A model generated the notes under the pieces. It saw only the letters and a program-made list of their open reading frames with translations, was not told the origin of the DNA and ran no database searches. Of a stretch of 64,000 nt of DNA, positions 41,698-52,198 are shown piece after piece. Position numbers and translations under genes: made by a program. The stretch is taken from contig OY783198.1 of assembly GCA_963678675.1 (NCBI GenBank), forward strand, positions 15,462,085-15,526,084. Direction: 5' to 3'. This DNA is from Xiphydria camelus (lineage: Eukaryota > Arthropoda > Insecta > Hymenoptera > Xiphydriidae). The number at the start of each line of letters is the position of its first letter. The stretch's first letter is position 1.

Positions 41698-44518
41698 GAG
41701 GCGCTCAGAGCTGAAGTGGATCAAGTCCATATATTATAGTTTTGAGAAAATAGAGGTTAAAGTTAATTAACACCGGTTGAATATTAAAGTGATTTAGATG
41801 TTAATTCTCTTGCTATTGTTTCAATATGAAAAGTAACTTAAATATTGGTGATAATATGAGAATTAAAAAATAATAATTAAGGTTGCAATTGAATTATAAA
41901 GCGTAATTAACTGGACTTGATCCACTTTGGCCCTGAATCATTTTTCACATAAGGTCAATCAAATAAAAACGAAACAGAGATAACTGAAACTTTTTATTAG
42001 TTTTACAACAAATGTATTAGAAAAATGAATAAAAAGTTAGGAATTATGTTCTAAATAATATCAAAGATAGGTTCGTCGTTATCTGACTCTGCATTTTCTC
42101 CATTCAGAGATGTTTGTGACCTAGTGGTAGTTTCTGTACGTAGCTTTTTGAAATGGGCGTGTGTGTTTGGGGGAAGAAATGGTAAAAGTGAAAGCATATC
42201 TTTTTTCTTTGCGTCAGTAACAACTCTTGGTGTTTTGTACAGCGGCTCTTGATTATCAACAAATTTGGACTTTTTGGTGGACATACTTATTGTCGAAAAG
42301 GCAACATCTTCATTCAAGGTAGTCTTAAATTGCAATGTCCAAGGTTTCTCCCGCTCGAACCTTATCCACCTCATTTCCAACCATTTGACAGGATAGCCTT
42401 CATCAGTTTTTTTTCTGTTGACTATCATGTCTTCAAGCTTTTTGGTGGATAAAATTTCAGGTGTTGCTACTCTGACAACTACAAAAGGCTTCTTAGTCTT
42501 CGCTTTCTTGACCACATGAATCCAGTCTTCAGGGGTGAAGAGTTGAATGCATTTTCGTGACGCTGATTCTATTATTCCAAAATCTTGATCGTTAGGCAGG
42601 AATGAGTGACCAGAAACCAGAAATTTATGATCAACTGTTTTAATGCTCAACTGATTATCCAAGACCAAGTTCATCAATGTAGCGGCGACTTTGATATTTC
42701 GATTTTGGCCAGTACATGAGTCCGAGTAGAGAATAACATGTGTGTGGTTTGAAGCCTCTTGTCGAAGATGTTTGGCAAGCATACATGCTACTTCTTGGGA
42801 TCCTCTTCCTCCTTCTGTCTCGTCCCATAAATGCATAAACCCATTGTCACTGTTAAAAGAATGGATTCCAAAATTATACACATACATATTCCGTTTATAG
42901 TATGCCAGAGATGTCGTTAGTTTTGGATATGGAAGAGCCTTCTGTAGGTCGAATGTTGCAACGTAACATTCTTCAGATGCAGCAGCTTTGTCATTTTTCA
43001 GAGATTGTCTAGCCTGCGAAGCTTTGGCCAAGTGCAGTTTTTTTTCTAATTCAAATGTTCCGCGCCGTTCCAAGTTATTTGTTTCAGCTAGTATCTTCAG
43101 TTGAAGTTCGTCACATCGACTACATGTATCTTTTGCAGGAACTTTAAAATGTAAATTGAACTTGGTAGAAAAAACATGATAGTAAAATTTTTGTTTCAAA
43201 GGTTGCTTTCCTTCACTGTGACATTTCTCAACATACAAGTCATACATTTTTCTGATATTTAAATCAGGGTGGAGATACTTCCTTTCAGGATTTTTTTTCC
43301 TGCTGTAATGGCTCTGATACGCTGGAAATGATTTGATATGGGCGACTATATCTGAATCGTCGAGTTTATTAGATGGCACATTTCTCCCACGCGAATCAAT
43401 CACAGCATTAATTTCAGTCTTTGATATACACCTGTAAACCCTACCATGGCTTAGCTGAAGGGTTCCAAGAAAATAATTTTTGCACACCGTTTGAGAATTG
43501 GCACCGTCCCTTAAGGTGTAGGAATACGAAACATTCTTTTCATTACCATTTCCATCTCGTATTCGTTTACGATCCACTGTGTGACTCATGACTGAACTCC
43601 TAATATACACATTTTGCTTGCTGAAATCTCCCAACTTCCAGAACGATTCGAATATGCGCTTGCGTTCCTCCATAGTGAATTTTTGGTCACATTTCTTCTT
43701 ACAATTACAAGGTGCATTTGTGAAACACTTTTTGGCAATTTCCTTACCCTTTGTTGAATGGTAAGCAAGTCCACTGTTTCTTAAATTTTGTCTTTTCCTT
43801 TTTTTCCAGGTATCTTCATTTTTCTTTCGTTTTCTACCCCTTTTTTTATTTGCCTGCTCATCTTCTTCAACAAGCCTACTTGGTTGAGCAAATGACGTAG
43901 AAGCTACAGCTTCTTCCTCGGCTTCTTCCACCTGGCTTGCATCGGAGTTATCTATAATGAAAAAAAAAGTACAATAAAGTTTTATCGATAGGTTTTCATG
44001 TCCAAAATCACAAATTTCAGAATTAAGTGTGAACAACGTGGAAACAGCTTAAACTACCAAATCAATTCAGAAAAGATAACAATAAAAACAAGTCACCAAT
44101 TAAAAGAAATCCATTTAGAAAAGGTTATGTTGTATTAATTTGTTATTTTTATCATGCTTTACCTTCAGTTTCTGAAGTAGATGATCCATTCTGCGAAGGC
44201 ACGTAGTCTGCTGATGAATCAGGAAAGTCCACAGATTTATCTAAATCCATTATTAGAACGCTTAATAACCAAATCACGTGCACAAATACACAAACAAAAA
44301 CAACGTGCTACGATATTGGACTTGATCCACTTAAGCACGGAAAAAACATGACAGTTTTTCTGGGCTAAACACAACTAATGCCATCTATTAGAGAACAGCA
44401 GTAGTAGGGACTTAGTTCACTATGGCTCTGAAAAGATACACTAATAACGAGTAATAATCCGGGACTAACTCATTTTTTTATATTTTTGGACTTGATCCAC
44501 TTTAGCTCTGAGCGCCTC
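41698..44518 (-). mobile_element. Apparently intact DNA transposon with DUF7869-like protein
   Basis: Termini GAGGCGCTCAGAGCTGAAGT and, inverted, GAGGCGCTCAGAGCTAAAGT continue for ~32 bp (GGATCAAGTCCA) with one mismatch. The target duplication is AAAT (41694-41697 and 44519-44522). It sits inside the right arm of Academ-like copy 2, whose left arm gives the empty site. Extra 'GGACTTGATCCACT' sites occur near both ends (41724, 41912, 44319, 44488), probably subterminal binding sites. It contains one spliced gene with no visible defect. Confidence 0.8.
42051..44250 (-). CDS. DUF7869-like transposon protein, two exons
   Basis: Exon 1 44163-44250 (MDLDKSVDFPDSSADYVPSQ onward) ends CTGAAG|GTAAAG. 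Exon 2 42051-43951 follows acceptor CATTATAG. The join gives GAA GAT with the frame kept, for ~662 codons. This removes the odd hydrophobic N-terminus of the unspliced frame. Features: acidic start, basic NLS-like NKKRGRKRKKNEDTWKKRKR, Cys cluster APCNCKKKCDQKF, CSRCDELQ, 'CYVATFDLQKALPYPKLTTS', 'HVILYSDSCTGQNRN', and SGHSFLPNDQDFG. The Asp residues in TFDLQ, YSDSC and NDQDFG are spaced like RNase H-fold nuclease acids, so a transposase role is inferred. Such proteins are repeated in insect genomes as 'uncharacterized'. Confidence 0.75.
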
Positions 44519-44636
44519 AAATCTGGATTTATACTACCCAGGTGGATCCTAACAACATATACAAAAATTAGGTTTATCCTAATTATTGCAAGGTTGGGCT
44601 CGTTTTTATGTACCTACGATATGTGACTGGCCTATA

Positions 44637-44871
44637 TGTACACCTAGCGTCAATGATTCTAATCGACTCACTTTGGGTGAGTGTACTTAATTGAGTCACT
44701 CATAATTGAACGGTACGAGCGGATCTTTTTGTTTTACCATGAAGCACCAATAAAACTTAGCCTTCATAGCAAAACACTAAGATTCACTCGAATCTTTCAG
44801 CTACGGTCAACTCAATGAAAGTATAGTCATCCAAAGGGGGTATATCAGAATTAATGACGCTAGGTTTACAC
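44637..44871. mobile_element. Hairpin MITE, ~0.23 kb
   Basis: TGTACACCTAGCGTCAATGATTCT (first 20 bases paired) is mirrored by the end 'GAATTAATGACGCTAGGTTTACA'. The arms are ~24 bp with shorter internal matches. It sits directly outside the right end of Academ-like copy 2. Confidence 0.55.
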
Positions 44872-45169
44872 TAGAGGACAGTGAATTTATCTGACCCGCT
44901 TTCAATCTACAACTTGAGTGAGGACTATTGTTTGCAGCACTACACTAGTATACTGAATGTTCTATGGTAATCCGAGCAGGGGCACGTTAGACTTTTCTCT
45001 AGAATTTGATGTCGTTGATGTTAGTTTAAATTGGGCGTACGAGATAACGTTACGAAAGGCTCCGTCTGGCTCCGTTTTCCGTCTGTTAGAGCTGTCAGTG
45101 AGTCTTCGACCTATCTATAAAAAAGTGTCGGCTCTTCACTAACAGTGCAATTTGTGATTATATCCAAGT

Positions 45170-45420
45170 GTCAACTTTTTATCCAACGATAAGTGCGACA
45201 TCAGGGTTACGTCGACTACTTTGACAGTTTCGTTATGCTTCGTATCTGCGAGTGAATATTAATAAATTGTATGTGGTTCGTGCGTTGGAGAATACCTAGT
45301 TAGGTTACGTACGACTCACGTACAATTAATATTCACTTACGAATGCAAAATATAACGAAACTGTCAAAGTCATCGATGTAATCCTGATGTTGCGCTCATT
45401 GTTGAATAATAGTACCTAGT
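45170..45420. mobile_element. Hairpin MITE, ~0.25 kb
   Basis: CAGTTTCGTTATGCTTCGTA and 'GAGTGAATATTAAT' at the left pair with 'ATTAATATTCACTTACGAATGC' and ATAACGAAACTG at the right. The outer arms 'AGTGCGACATCAGG' and 'CCTGATGTTGCGCT' also match. It is non-coding. Confidence 0.65.
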
Positions 45421-45440
45421 CATTTTAGATTTTTTTCCTC

Positions 45441-45666
45441 AGGTTAAGTTACTTGAGGTGCTTTATGGACCAATCGAAAGGGAAAAATCTTGCGAACAAT
45501 ATTCTGATGAGGTAACAGAAAATTTGTGAATGCAAATTTATTTAACAAAAACGTTAAATAAATAAATTCACACATTCCCAAATTTTATGTTACTTCGTCA
45601 GAATATTGTTCGCGAGATTTTTCTCTGTCGATTGGTCCATAAATCATCTCAAGCAACTTAACTTAT
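45441..45666. mobile_element. Hairpin MITE, ~0.23 kb
   Basis: The left arm GGTTAAGTTACTTGAGGTG, 'TATGGACCAATCG' and 'GCGAACAATATTCTGA' is mirrored on the right. The loop is an AT-rich TTAAATAAA tract. It is non-coding. Confidence 0.7.
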
Positions 45667-46544
45667 GGATTCACATGCAAATTAGATCTAGATTTACTGT
45701 ACTACGAGGGTTGTCCATAAAATAAGGTTCCCAATGATTTTTCGCAATGAAAAACATGTTTTTTGGCATTGAATAATACATTTTTGGAAAGCTTAGGCCT
45801 TCTCCTATTTTTCGACATAATCCATCTTCTTTATGCCGGTATCGTAGAATTATCCCGCCGCGCCGCGAAGGTAACTTAAAACCCCTTCTCTCAGCTCCTC
45901 TCCGGTTCCGAAATGCGTCCCACCCAGTAGTCCAGTCAAATAGTAGAAAATAGGAGAAAGTTTTGGAGTAGTTTTGCAATTTCGTTTGTATATGTTTTTT
46001 GTATTGCTTAACAGGAATATCAAATTTGCCAACACGAATTTTGACCGGAAAAGCGTTTTTTAGTACCCCCCCCCCAAAGGTTTTTTTTACTTTTTATAAA
46101 ATAACTGGAAAATTATACATTTGGATAAATATTAGTTCTATATGAAATTAAAGACCATACAATTTTCTACATTTAGGTTTTCTTTCTAGGATTAACGGTT
46201 CAGCCGCGAGAGAGCCGCAAAATTAATAGTCTAGTCAAATGGTGCTCGAAAAGGTTTACTTCTGGCTTTGATCGGTTCAAACCAAAAGTCGGTTCATATC
46301 AATGCTAATTACGAGGTTCTCTTCGGCAGAAATTACTTGTAAGCAGGCGAAAGAAGACGCTGACACCCTAATAGTGAACACAACTTTGGAATTGGCTCCA
46401 ACCAATGAAACTGTGAGGATATAGACCTCTTATAATAATTTTGATAGGTCTATGCAAACACGCAAATGTTTTCTTTTCGTAATCTGGGAAGGACAAAGTC
46501 TCTGCAGTTACATTTTCTCCTACTGATGCTGTAAGTGAAACAAT

Positions 46545-47535
46545 AATCGCTGATAATATTCTATTCTTGCACGCAATGGGTGGTTGTGATGCAACATCGG
46601 CATTGTACAATCAAGTGAAACTTAAGTTCCTTCATACCCTGAGAAAAAACCCTAATCTTGCTGCCTCAATCAAAGTATTCAAAGACTTCGATGCTACTCA
46701 GGATATAGTTGCTGATACTGGTAAACGTTTCTTGGTTTCACTATACTGGTGTACTGGTAAAACCGTGCCTTCATTCAATCACTTGATATATTAAATATAT
46801 TCTGCTACATTAACTCTGCTTTCAAGCACAAGGCAAACATTGCGTCACTACCACCATCTGCAGCTGCAGCACGACTACACTCACTAAGAATCTACCATCA
46901 GGTCCAGCAATGGTTAGGTGTCGAAAAAAACCAGAAGAGTGGGGATGGAAAAGATTACAAACTGGTCTCGCACCTGTGACAAGCTTGTTACCACCTGCAC
47001 CCCAAGATTTATTGAAGCTTGTCTCATGCAAATGCACTACAAATTGCATAAAAGTTGTGGGTGTAAGAAAGCAGGGCTTAACTGCTCTAATTTGTGCTTG
47101 AACTGCGAAAGCAGTTGCGGCAATACAGCAGTCATTCTTGAAGACCCAGAAGATGAAGTGGAGATGACGAGCGAGCTGGAGTTGGATTTCTTAATCACTG
47201 AACTTGCCAACCCAATGAAAGAAGACGAGGAAATTATACAAGGTATCAATTTAAAACAATCCGTAACAAACAACGAAATTCTAATACCTTTTTTTTTCTC
47301 TTTTTATATCATAGATGAGGACGAAAAGCCGGGGCCCTCAAAGAGGAATGAACTGGATGGATTTCTCAGTTACTGAACCTGCCAAGCAAATGAAAGAAGA
47401 CGAGGAAATTGTACAAGGTATAAAGTTAAACTAATCATAACCAGACAACAAACTTCTAATTCCATTTGTCTCTTTTTATATTGTAGATGCCGATGAAAAG
47501 CCTGGGCCTTCAAGGAAAAGGATACGTCGGTGAAG
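46545..47535 (+). pseudogene. Academ-like protein, C-terminal part of copy 3
   Basis: Reads ADNILFLHAMGGCDATSALY (XPG-like motif), FKDFDATQDI, then with frameshifts 'WGWKR', 'APQDLLKLVSCKC', 'CGCKKAGLNCSNLCLNC', an acidic stretch, and after an intron the end DEDEKPGPSK. A second intron and exon (acceptor TATTGTAG at ~47485) end with ADEKPGPSRKRIRR and a stop. The knuckle pattern matches the copy-2 gene. Introns GTATCAATTT...ATCATAG and GTATAAAGTT...TATTGTAG look normal, but several frame breaks upstream make the gene defective. Confidence 0.6.
47187..47535 (+). repeat. Tandem duplication of the last intron-exon unit
   Basis: Two ~170-bp units, 47187-47356 and 47357-47535, each hold 'AATGAAAGAAGACGAGGAAAT', an intron starting GTAT and ending TAG, and an exon start encoding DEDEKPGPS or DADEKPGPS. 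They have diverged by scattered substitutions. The first unit runs into the second through 'ELDGFLS'. Such a copy would either lengthen the tail or cause alternative last exons. Confidence 0.75.
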
Positions 47536-47545
47536 ATGCACTTAA

Positions 47546-48000
47546 CCCTTAGTTACTCGCGCTGGTGTATTTTGTACACCACTGCTCTATTTTCATATGT
47601 TACTTAAACTTCAAGGACGAATTGCGCCCACTCCCTCCACCTAACCTACAAACGATGTGTCTATTGTACTACGCATCTTGATTTAGTCGTCTCGTCATTC
47701 GTAATTGTATGTTGTGCGTTTTTTTCTGTATGGTGCCTTAAATACACCGCGCGAGTAGTAATCATGTAAGTATTTCTTCTTCTTTTTTATTTCAAATTTT
47801 ATTCCGTAATATACGAGTACAGGTATATCATTTATTTACTGATTCAATAATTTTCTATAGGTCTCAAAAAGTTGTACGTAATCGAGCGCGTTTGACGGAG
47901 GAAGAATTGAGAGAATGTTTGGAGGGAGTAACTACGAAAGAAGAAATGGGAGATTCAGAAATGGATGAAGAGGAGCAAAACAACACAAAGCGATCATAAT
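47546..48000 (+). pseudogene. piggyBac-type element 5' end with transposase start
   Basis: TTAA (47542-47545) followed by CCCTTAGTTACTCGCG and the subterminal hairpin GGTGTATTTTGTACACC is a piggyBac-type terminus related to the MITE at 39118. Downstream, AT|GTAAGT (47766) and acceptor TTCTATAG (47861) join to ATG TCT, giving MSQKVVRNRARLTEEELREC, EGVTTKEEMGDSEMDEEEQ and a stop at 47997. An acidic N-terminus after a short intron is typical of piggyBac transposases. The catalytic part and right terminus are not found. The gypsy element begins 3 bp later, so it probably removed or displaced them. Confidence 0.6.
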
Positions 48001-48002
48001 AG

Positions 48003-48310
48003 TGTTATGTCTTCGCGAAGGGCTACTCGCGACCGAACCGCTTGGCTGCTAGCTTTCGACTGACTCTCGAGCTTTCCTACCCGACACGCACTCGCAGGTA
48101 GCGAGGTTGAACGGGACTTTTGGTAACTCCGGAATGTACGCAAGTTCTCGATCATTCCGGAGGTACCTGTCACCGGAAGCTCCCTTTGTCGGGCCCATTG
48201 GCAGGTAACGGAGCTAGCGGACCGGCCTCTGGGGATTTCCGTGGTGAGTAGAAATCCTCGGACACTCCGGAGGCGCTGATTCATGCGCCTTCTTAGCCGG
48301 GGCGCAACAC
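48003..48310 (-). repeat. 3' long terminal repeat of the gypsy element
   Basis: 308 bp bounded by TGTTATG and GCAACA, next to the polypurine tract. The only LTR copy of this family in the window. It abuts the end of the piggyBac-type fragment. Confidence 0.75.
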
Positions 48311-51300
48311 CTCCCTCCTTAGGCTTGCTGCTACTTGCGCTTTAACTTCGCCGGTTCCGTTTGGTATTGTATAAGGGTCCGGTTGGCTGCGTGTCCGTGT
48401 GGAGCGTCGGGGTTGTTCTATGGTTGCCGGGGTCGTTTGCGGCTCCGGCGTCGAAGGTTCGGCCTCGGCTGTGGTAGGTACTGGTAAATCGAATGTGTGT
48501 CTAGAAATAGGTGGAGTTGTTCCTCGTCAACGTCCGTTCGTGGTGGCAGTTGGTTGACGTGATATTGTCCTGCTCCCGTTTCGCTTTTGACGGTATACAC
48601 GACTCTTTGCCTTTTCTCTATTTGTCCTGCTTCCCATCGGGCATTTTCCGAACGCTTGACGAAGACTAAGTCGCCTGGCGCAAATGCCCGGACTCGGGCT
48701 CCATGGTGTTTGTCGTATTGAGCTGCCATTGCTTGGTCGCGGTCCGTTCCGCGTTTTGATGGTAGGAGGAGTCCGAGTCCTGTTCGCGGCATTCGTCCTA
48801 GGAACACCTCAGCCGGCAACTTTCCGTTGGGTGCTGACTGGCACGGCGTCGTTCTGTAATGAAGCAAGAATTCGGTGACCGTGTCCGCCACGTTTTCTCC
48901 CTCTTTAGCTTTCAGCAACGCCCTTTTGAAAGTGTCGACAAATCTCTCGGCTTGCCCGTTTGATTGTGGGTGGTATGGCGGAGAGTACATTTGTTTTACG
49001 CCCTAGCTTGCGCAAAACTCCTTGAATGTCGCACTGCTGAATTGTGTGCCATTATCGGTTACAAGAAGCTCGGGAAGTCCAAAAAGAGCGAATAGTGATT
49101 TGAGTTTTGAAATCACTGCTGAGGATGTCGGGTGAGGCGTGACACAGACGTCGGGATATTTTGAGTAGCTATCCACGATGATAAGAAACCACTTACCGCT
49201 GATTGGTCCTGCGAAACCCATCTGTACACGTTGCCACGGGTACGTAGCCTTGGGCCATGGTTGAAGGGCGTGTTTGATCGGATCTTTTTGCTGCTTCTGC
49301 ACATTGCTGACATGCTTTTACGATCTTCTCGATATTTTTATCGATGTGTGGCCAGTAGACGTATGCTCTAGCCAATTGTTTCATGCGTTAAATCCCAGGA
49401 TGACCTTGATGAAGGAACTTGAGAATAGCTGAGTGGTAGCGTTGTGGTACCACGACACGTTCTTTAAACATGACGCACTCTTGAATTATCGTTAAGTGCT
49501 CCCTTTGGCAGTAGAAAAGCTGGACGTCGTCATCGATTGGCCAATCGTTTTCTCGGAGTGCGGTTTTCACCATCGTTAACGTCTTGTCGCTCGTTGTTGC
49601 GTTAACCAGATCGGTGAAAGTAATGGGCAGGTTTCGAACATCTTCGGCGAGTCTTGCGCCCAGTTCGTCGTCGACACTGAGCGCGCCGATGACGACCGCG
49701 TCGTCTGAGCTAGTGGTGGTGCTGGCGATCAATCTCGACAATGCGTCAGCTTGTCCGAAATTGTGAGTCCGTTGATACTCGATGTGGAAGTCATATGACC
49801 GCAGTATGAGTGCCCATCGCTGGAGTTTGTTTGCTGCGTATCCTGGGACCCCCTTCTTGGAACCGAATATTCGTAGTAGCGGCTCGTGATCCGTTTGAAG
49901 CGTAAAACGTCGACAGTAGACCGTTTTGTGGAATTTTGTTACGGCAAATATTAATGCGAGTCTTTCCTTCTCGATTTGGCTGTAATTTTGCTCAGCCGAA
50001 GTGAGTGCGCGGGAAGCATGAACGACCGCTTTGCGGGATCCATCAGGCATGCTGTGTAGCAAAACCGCGCCAATTCCTTGATTTGACGTATCGGCAGCTA
50101 CGATCATTGGGAGTGTTGGATCGTAGTGTGTTAGGAGTAGGTCGGACGTGAAGACGTTTTGGAGCTGCTGGAATGCTTGTTTGCATTCGTGGTTCCAATT
50201 CCATGTTTTGTCCTTCCTGAGTAGAAGATCCAATGGCCTCCGCATTTTAACCATATTCGCAACGTATGGTTCATGTAATTTACTATGCCCAGATAGGATT
50301 AGAGAGTGGCGACGTCGGTTGGTGCTGGCATTTTAGCAATGGCTTGGATCTTCTCTGGGTCAGGTCGGCGACCGTTTTTGTCAATGATGTGCCCAAGGTA
50401 TTTGATCGACGGTTGGGCGAAGCGACACTTCTTCTCCTTGACCTTGAATTCGTATTCTGAAATTGCTTCGAATATGGCGTATAAGTGCTCGTAATGTTTT
50501 TCGCTCGACTTACTGACGACGATGATATCGTCCAGGTATGCGATCGCAAAGCTGAATTTGGCGAGCATAGAGTCCAAGATCCGCTGGAATATGCCTGGTG
50601 CTGGTTTCGCGCCGAATGGGAGACGGTTGTATTGGAATAATCCCTGAGGCGTGGTAATAGTGCATACCTTTTTGGATTGGTCGTCCAACACTCTACCTGG
50701 AAGTAAGCGTCTGAAAAATCGATTTGGCTGAAAATCGTTCCTCCATTGAGCGTCGCGAAGATATCTTCTGGAAGTGGAAGCGGATGGCTGTCTAATTCCA
50801 ATGCTTGGTTAAGTCCAGTTGAGTAGTCGTTGCATACGCGGACTGCTCCGTTCGGTTTCCGTATGGCTACGATGGGTGCCGCCCATTCCGCATATGATAC
50901 TGGTGTGATGACGCCGAGGCTCTGGAGTCGGTTTAGTTCGTCTGACGGTGTCCCGACTTGCGTATGCGATGACACGCGCGCGTTTGAAAGTAGGTAGCAT
51001 GTTTTGTTTCACCTGCAGCTGAGACTTTAGTTTAGTGCACAAACCGAGTCCTGGTGCAAAAACGTCCTGGAATTTTTCACTGATCGACTTGAAAATCTCG
51101 GTCGGTGGTGTATGTACGGCATTAATAGTCCAGTAATTTTTTAGCGGTACATCTAGGAATCCAAGTACGTCGCAAGCATAGATGCTTAGTAAGCTATCGG
51201 CTCCTGCTTTAGCGACGCATATACCTTGCTGTGTTGAGCGGCCATTGAAACTCAACGTCATTCTGAGCTCTCCGATGAATGTGCTGCATGCTGTTCCATC

Positions 51301-51850
51301 GCACGCCTGTCCCTGTGTGTTGCAGCTAGCGAGCTCCGGCGAACCTATCACGCGATGTATGTCCTCATTGATAATGGTGATCTTCGAGCCAGGATCGATC
51401 ATAAAATTGACTGGCGATCCGTCGATTTGTACGTCGCAGCGAATTAAGTTCCTCGTCTGGCTGATGCTGTTTACCCGCACGTAGTTCACTTTTTTAGAGT
51501 GTCCTTTGGTTCGGCGATATTCGTGTACGGCCTGGCAGACTTTCTCCGTATGTCCTTTCTCTTTGCACTTTGTACATACCCGTGCTTTGTATAAGGGCAC
51601 TCCTTTGACCAGTGTTGTCCTTCGCAGCGGAAGCAGTTGGTTTTCGGTAGTTCCGATCTCCTTCGCTCCTTCCTGTCGGTCTTCTTTGTCTGAATGGCGT
51701 TGACCTTGGGTTGTGCTTTTTTCGAATAACCTTGCTTCAGATGATGTCTCCAGGAACGCTCGAACATCTTCGACCAACTCGTCGAACTCGATGTTTTCTC
51801 CTTTTGAAGTGAAACTTCTATACGCTCGGTGGAGTAAGTTCCTCTCTTGG
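48003..51850 (-). mobile_element. Ty3/gypsy retrotransposon, 5' end lost
   Basis: 3' LTR 48003-48310 (308 bp, TGTT...AACA) is preceded, in element direction, by a polypurine tract (complement of CCTCCCTCC, 48311-48319). Moving right come integrase, RNase H, reverse transcriptase, protease and gag zinc knuckles, the order gag-PR-RT-RH-IN of Ty3/gypsy. No second LTR is present: near 51850 the homology stops and a repeat-rich block begins. There is no envelope gene. Multiple frameshifts show an old copy. Confidence 0.85.
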
Positions 51851-51995
51851 TGAATGCGGCTGTTAACGAAAACGTGAAACGGAGGGGAACAGCCTCAGAA
51901 GACGGACAGAGGAGAAAGGGAATATCGAACGTCCCACTCATTACCAACGCTCTCTCTCTGGCAAGCGTTAGTAAAGCGAGACTATACCGTTTCAT
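48418..51995 (-). pseudogene. Gypsy gag-pol, frameshifted
   Basis: Gag knuckles CFRCEGQHWSKEC and CTKCKEKGHTEKVC (51500-51700). Protease FMIDPGSKITI. RT: LNRLQSLGVITPV, 'GGTIFSQIDFSDAYFQVE', 'FQYNRLPFGAKPAPGIFQRI' and the catalytic YLDD (50530 region). RNase H: 'PMIVAADTSNQGIGAVL', 'VHASRALTSAEQNYSQIEKE'. Integrase: zinc region (ACQQC), VTDNGTQFSS, 'HPQSNGQAERFV'. The usual first integrase Asp in DFAGP is replaced: the copy reads QMGFAGPISG. Frameshifts near 50690, 50283, 49380 and 49003 break the ORF. The far N-terminal ~50 codons of the 51486-51995 frame belong to the flanking repeat, not to gag. Confidence 0.85.
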
Positions 51996-52128
51996 TTCTC
52001 CTGCCCCCGCCCCACTCCTTAGCCACGCTCTATCTCATGCTTCGCGCTCTTTCTCTATGGCAAGCGTCAGTACAGCTCAGAAGACGGACAGAGGAGAAAG
52101 GGAATATCGAACGCCCCACTCCTTACCC

Positions 52129-52198
<70 letters not shown>

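Larger units (their letters stand above)
28101..44634 (+). mobile_element. Academ-like DNA transposon with nested insertions (copy 2)
   Basis: Outer termini TAGTCCAGTCATATCG and (inverted) TAGGCCAGTCACATATCG carry the 3-bp duplication TAT (28098-28100 and 44635-44637). The inverted arms are over 1 kb once insertions are removed. Paired landmarks include CCTTGCAATAATTAGG with its inverse near 44580, and the phrase reading GCGGTAGACCGTCCTT near 40486 with its inverse near 29879. Between the arms lies the C-terminal part of one plus-strand gene. Insertions are found at 28402, 28925, 30079, 30809 (carrying the LINE), 39118, 40748 and 41698. The element is therefore about 4 kb of its own sequence spread over 16.5 kb. 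Confidence 0.7.

Noticed and set aside
45671..45979. 102-aa ORF on the minus strand
   Set aside because: It is an out-of-frame reading of the mariner 3' end plus the Academ-like terminus, not a gene of its own.
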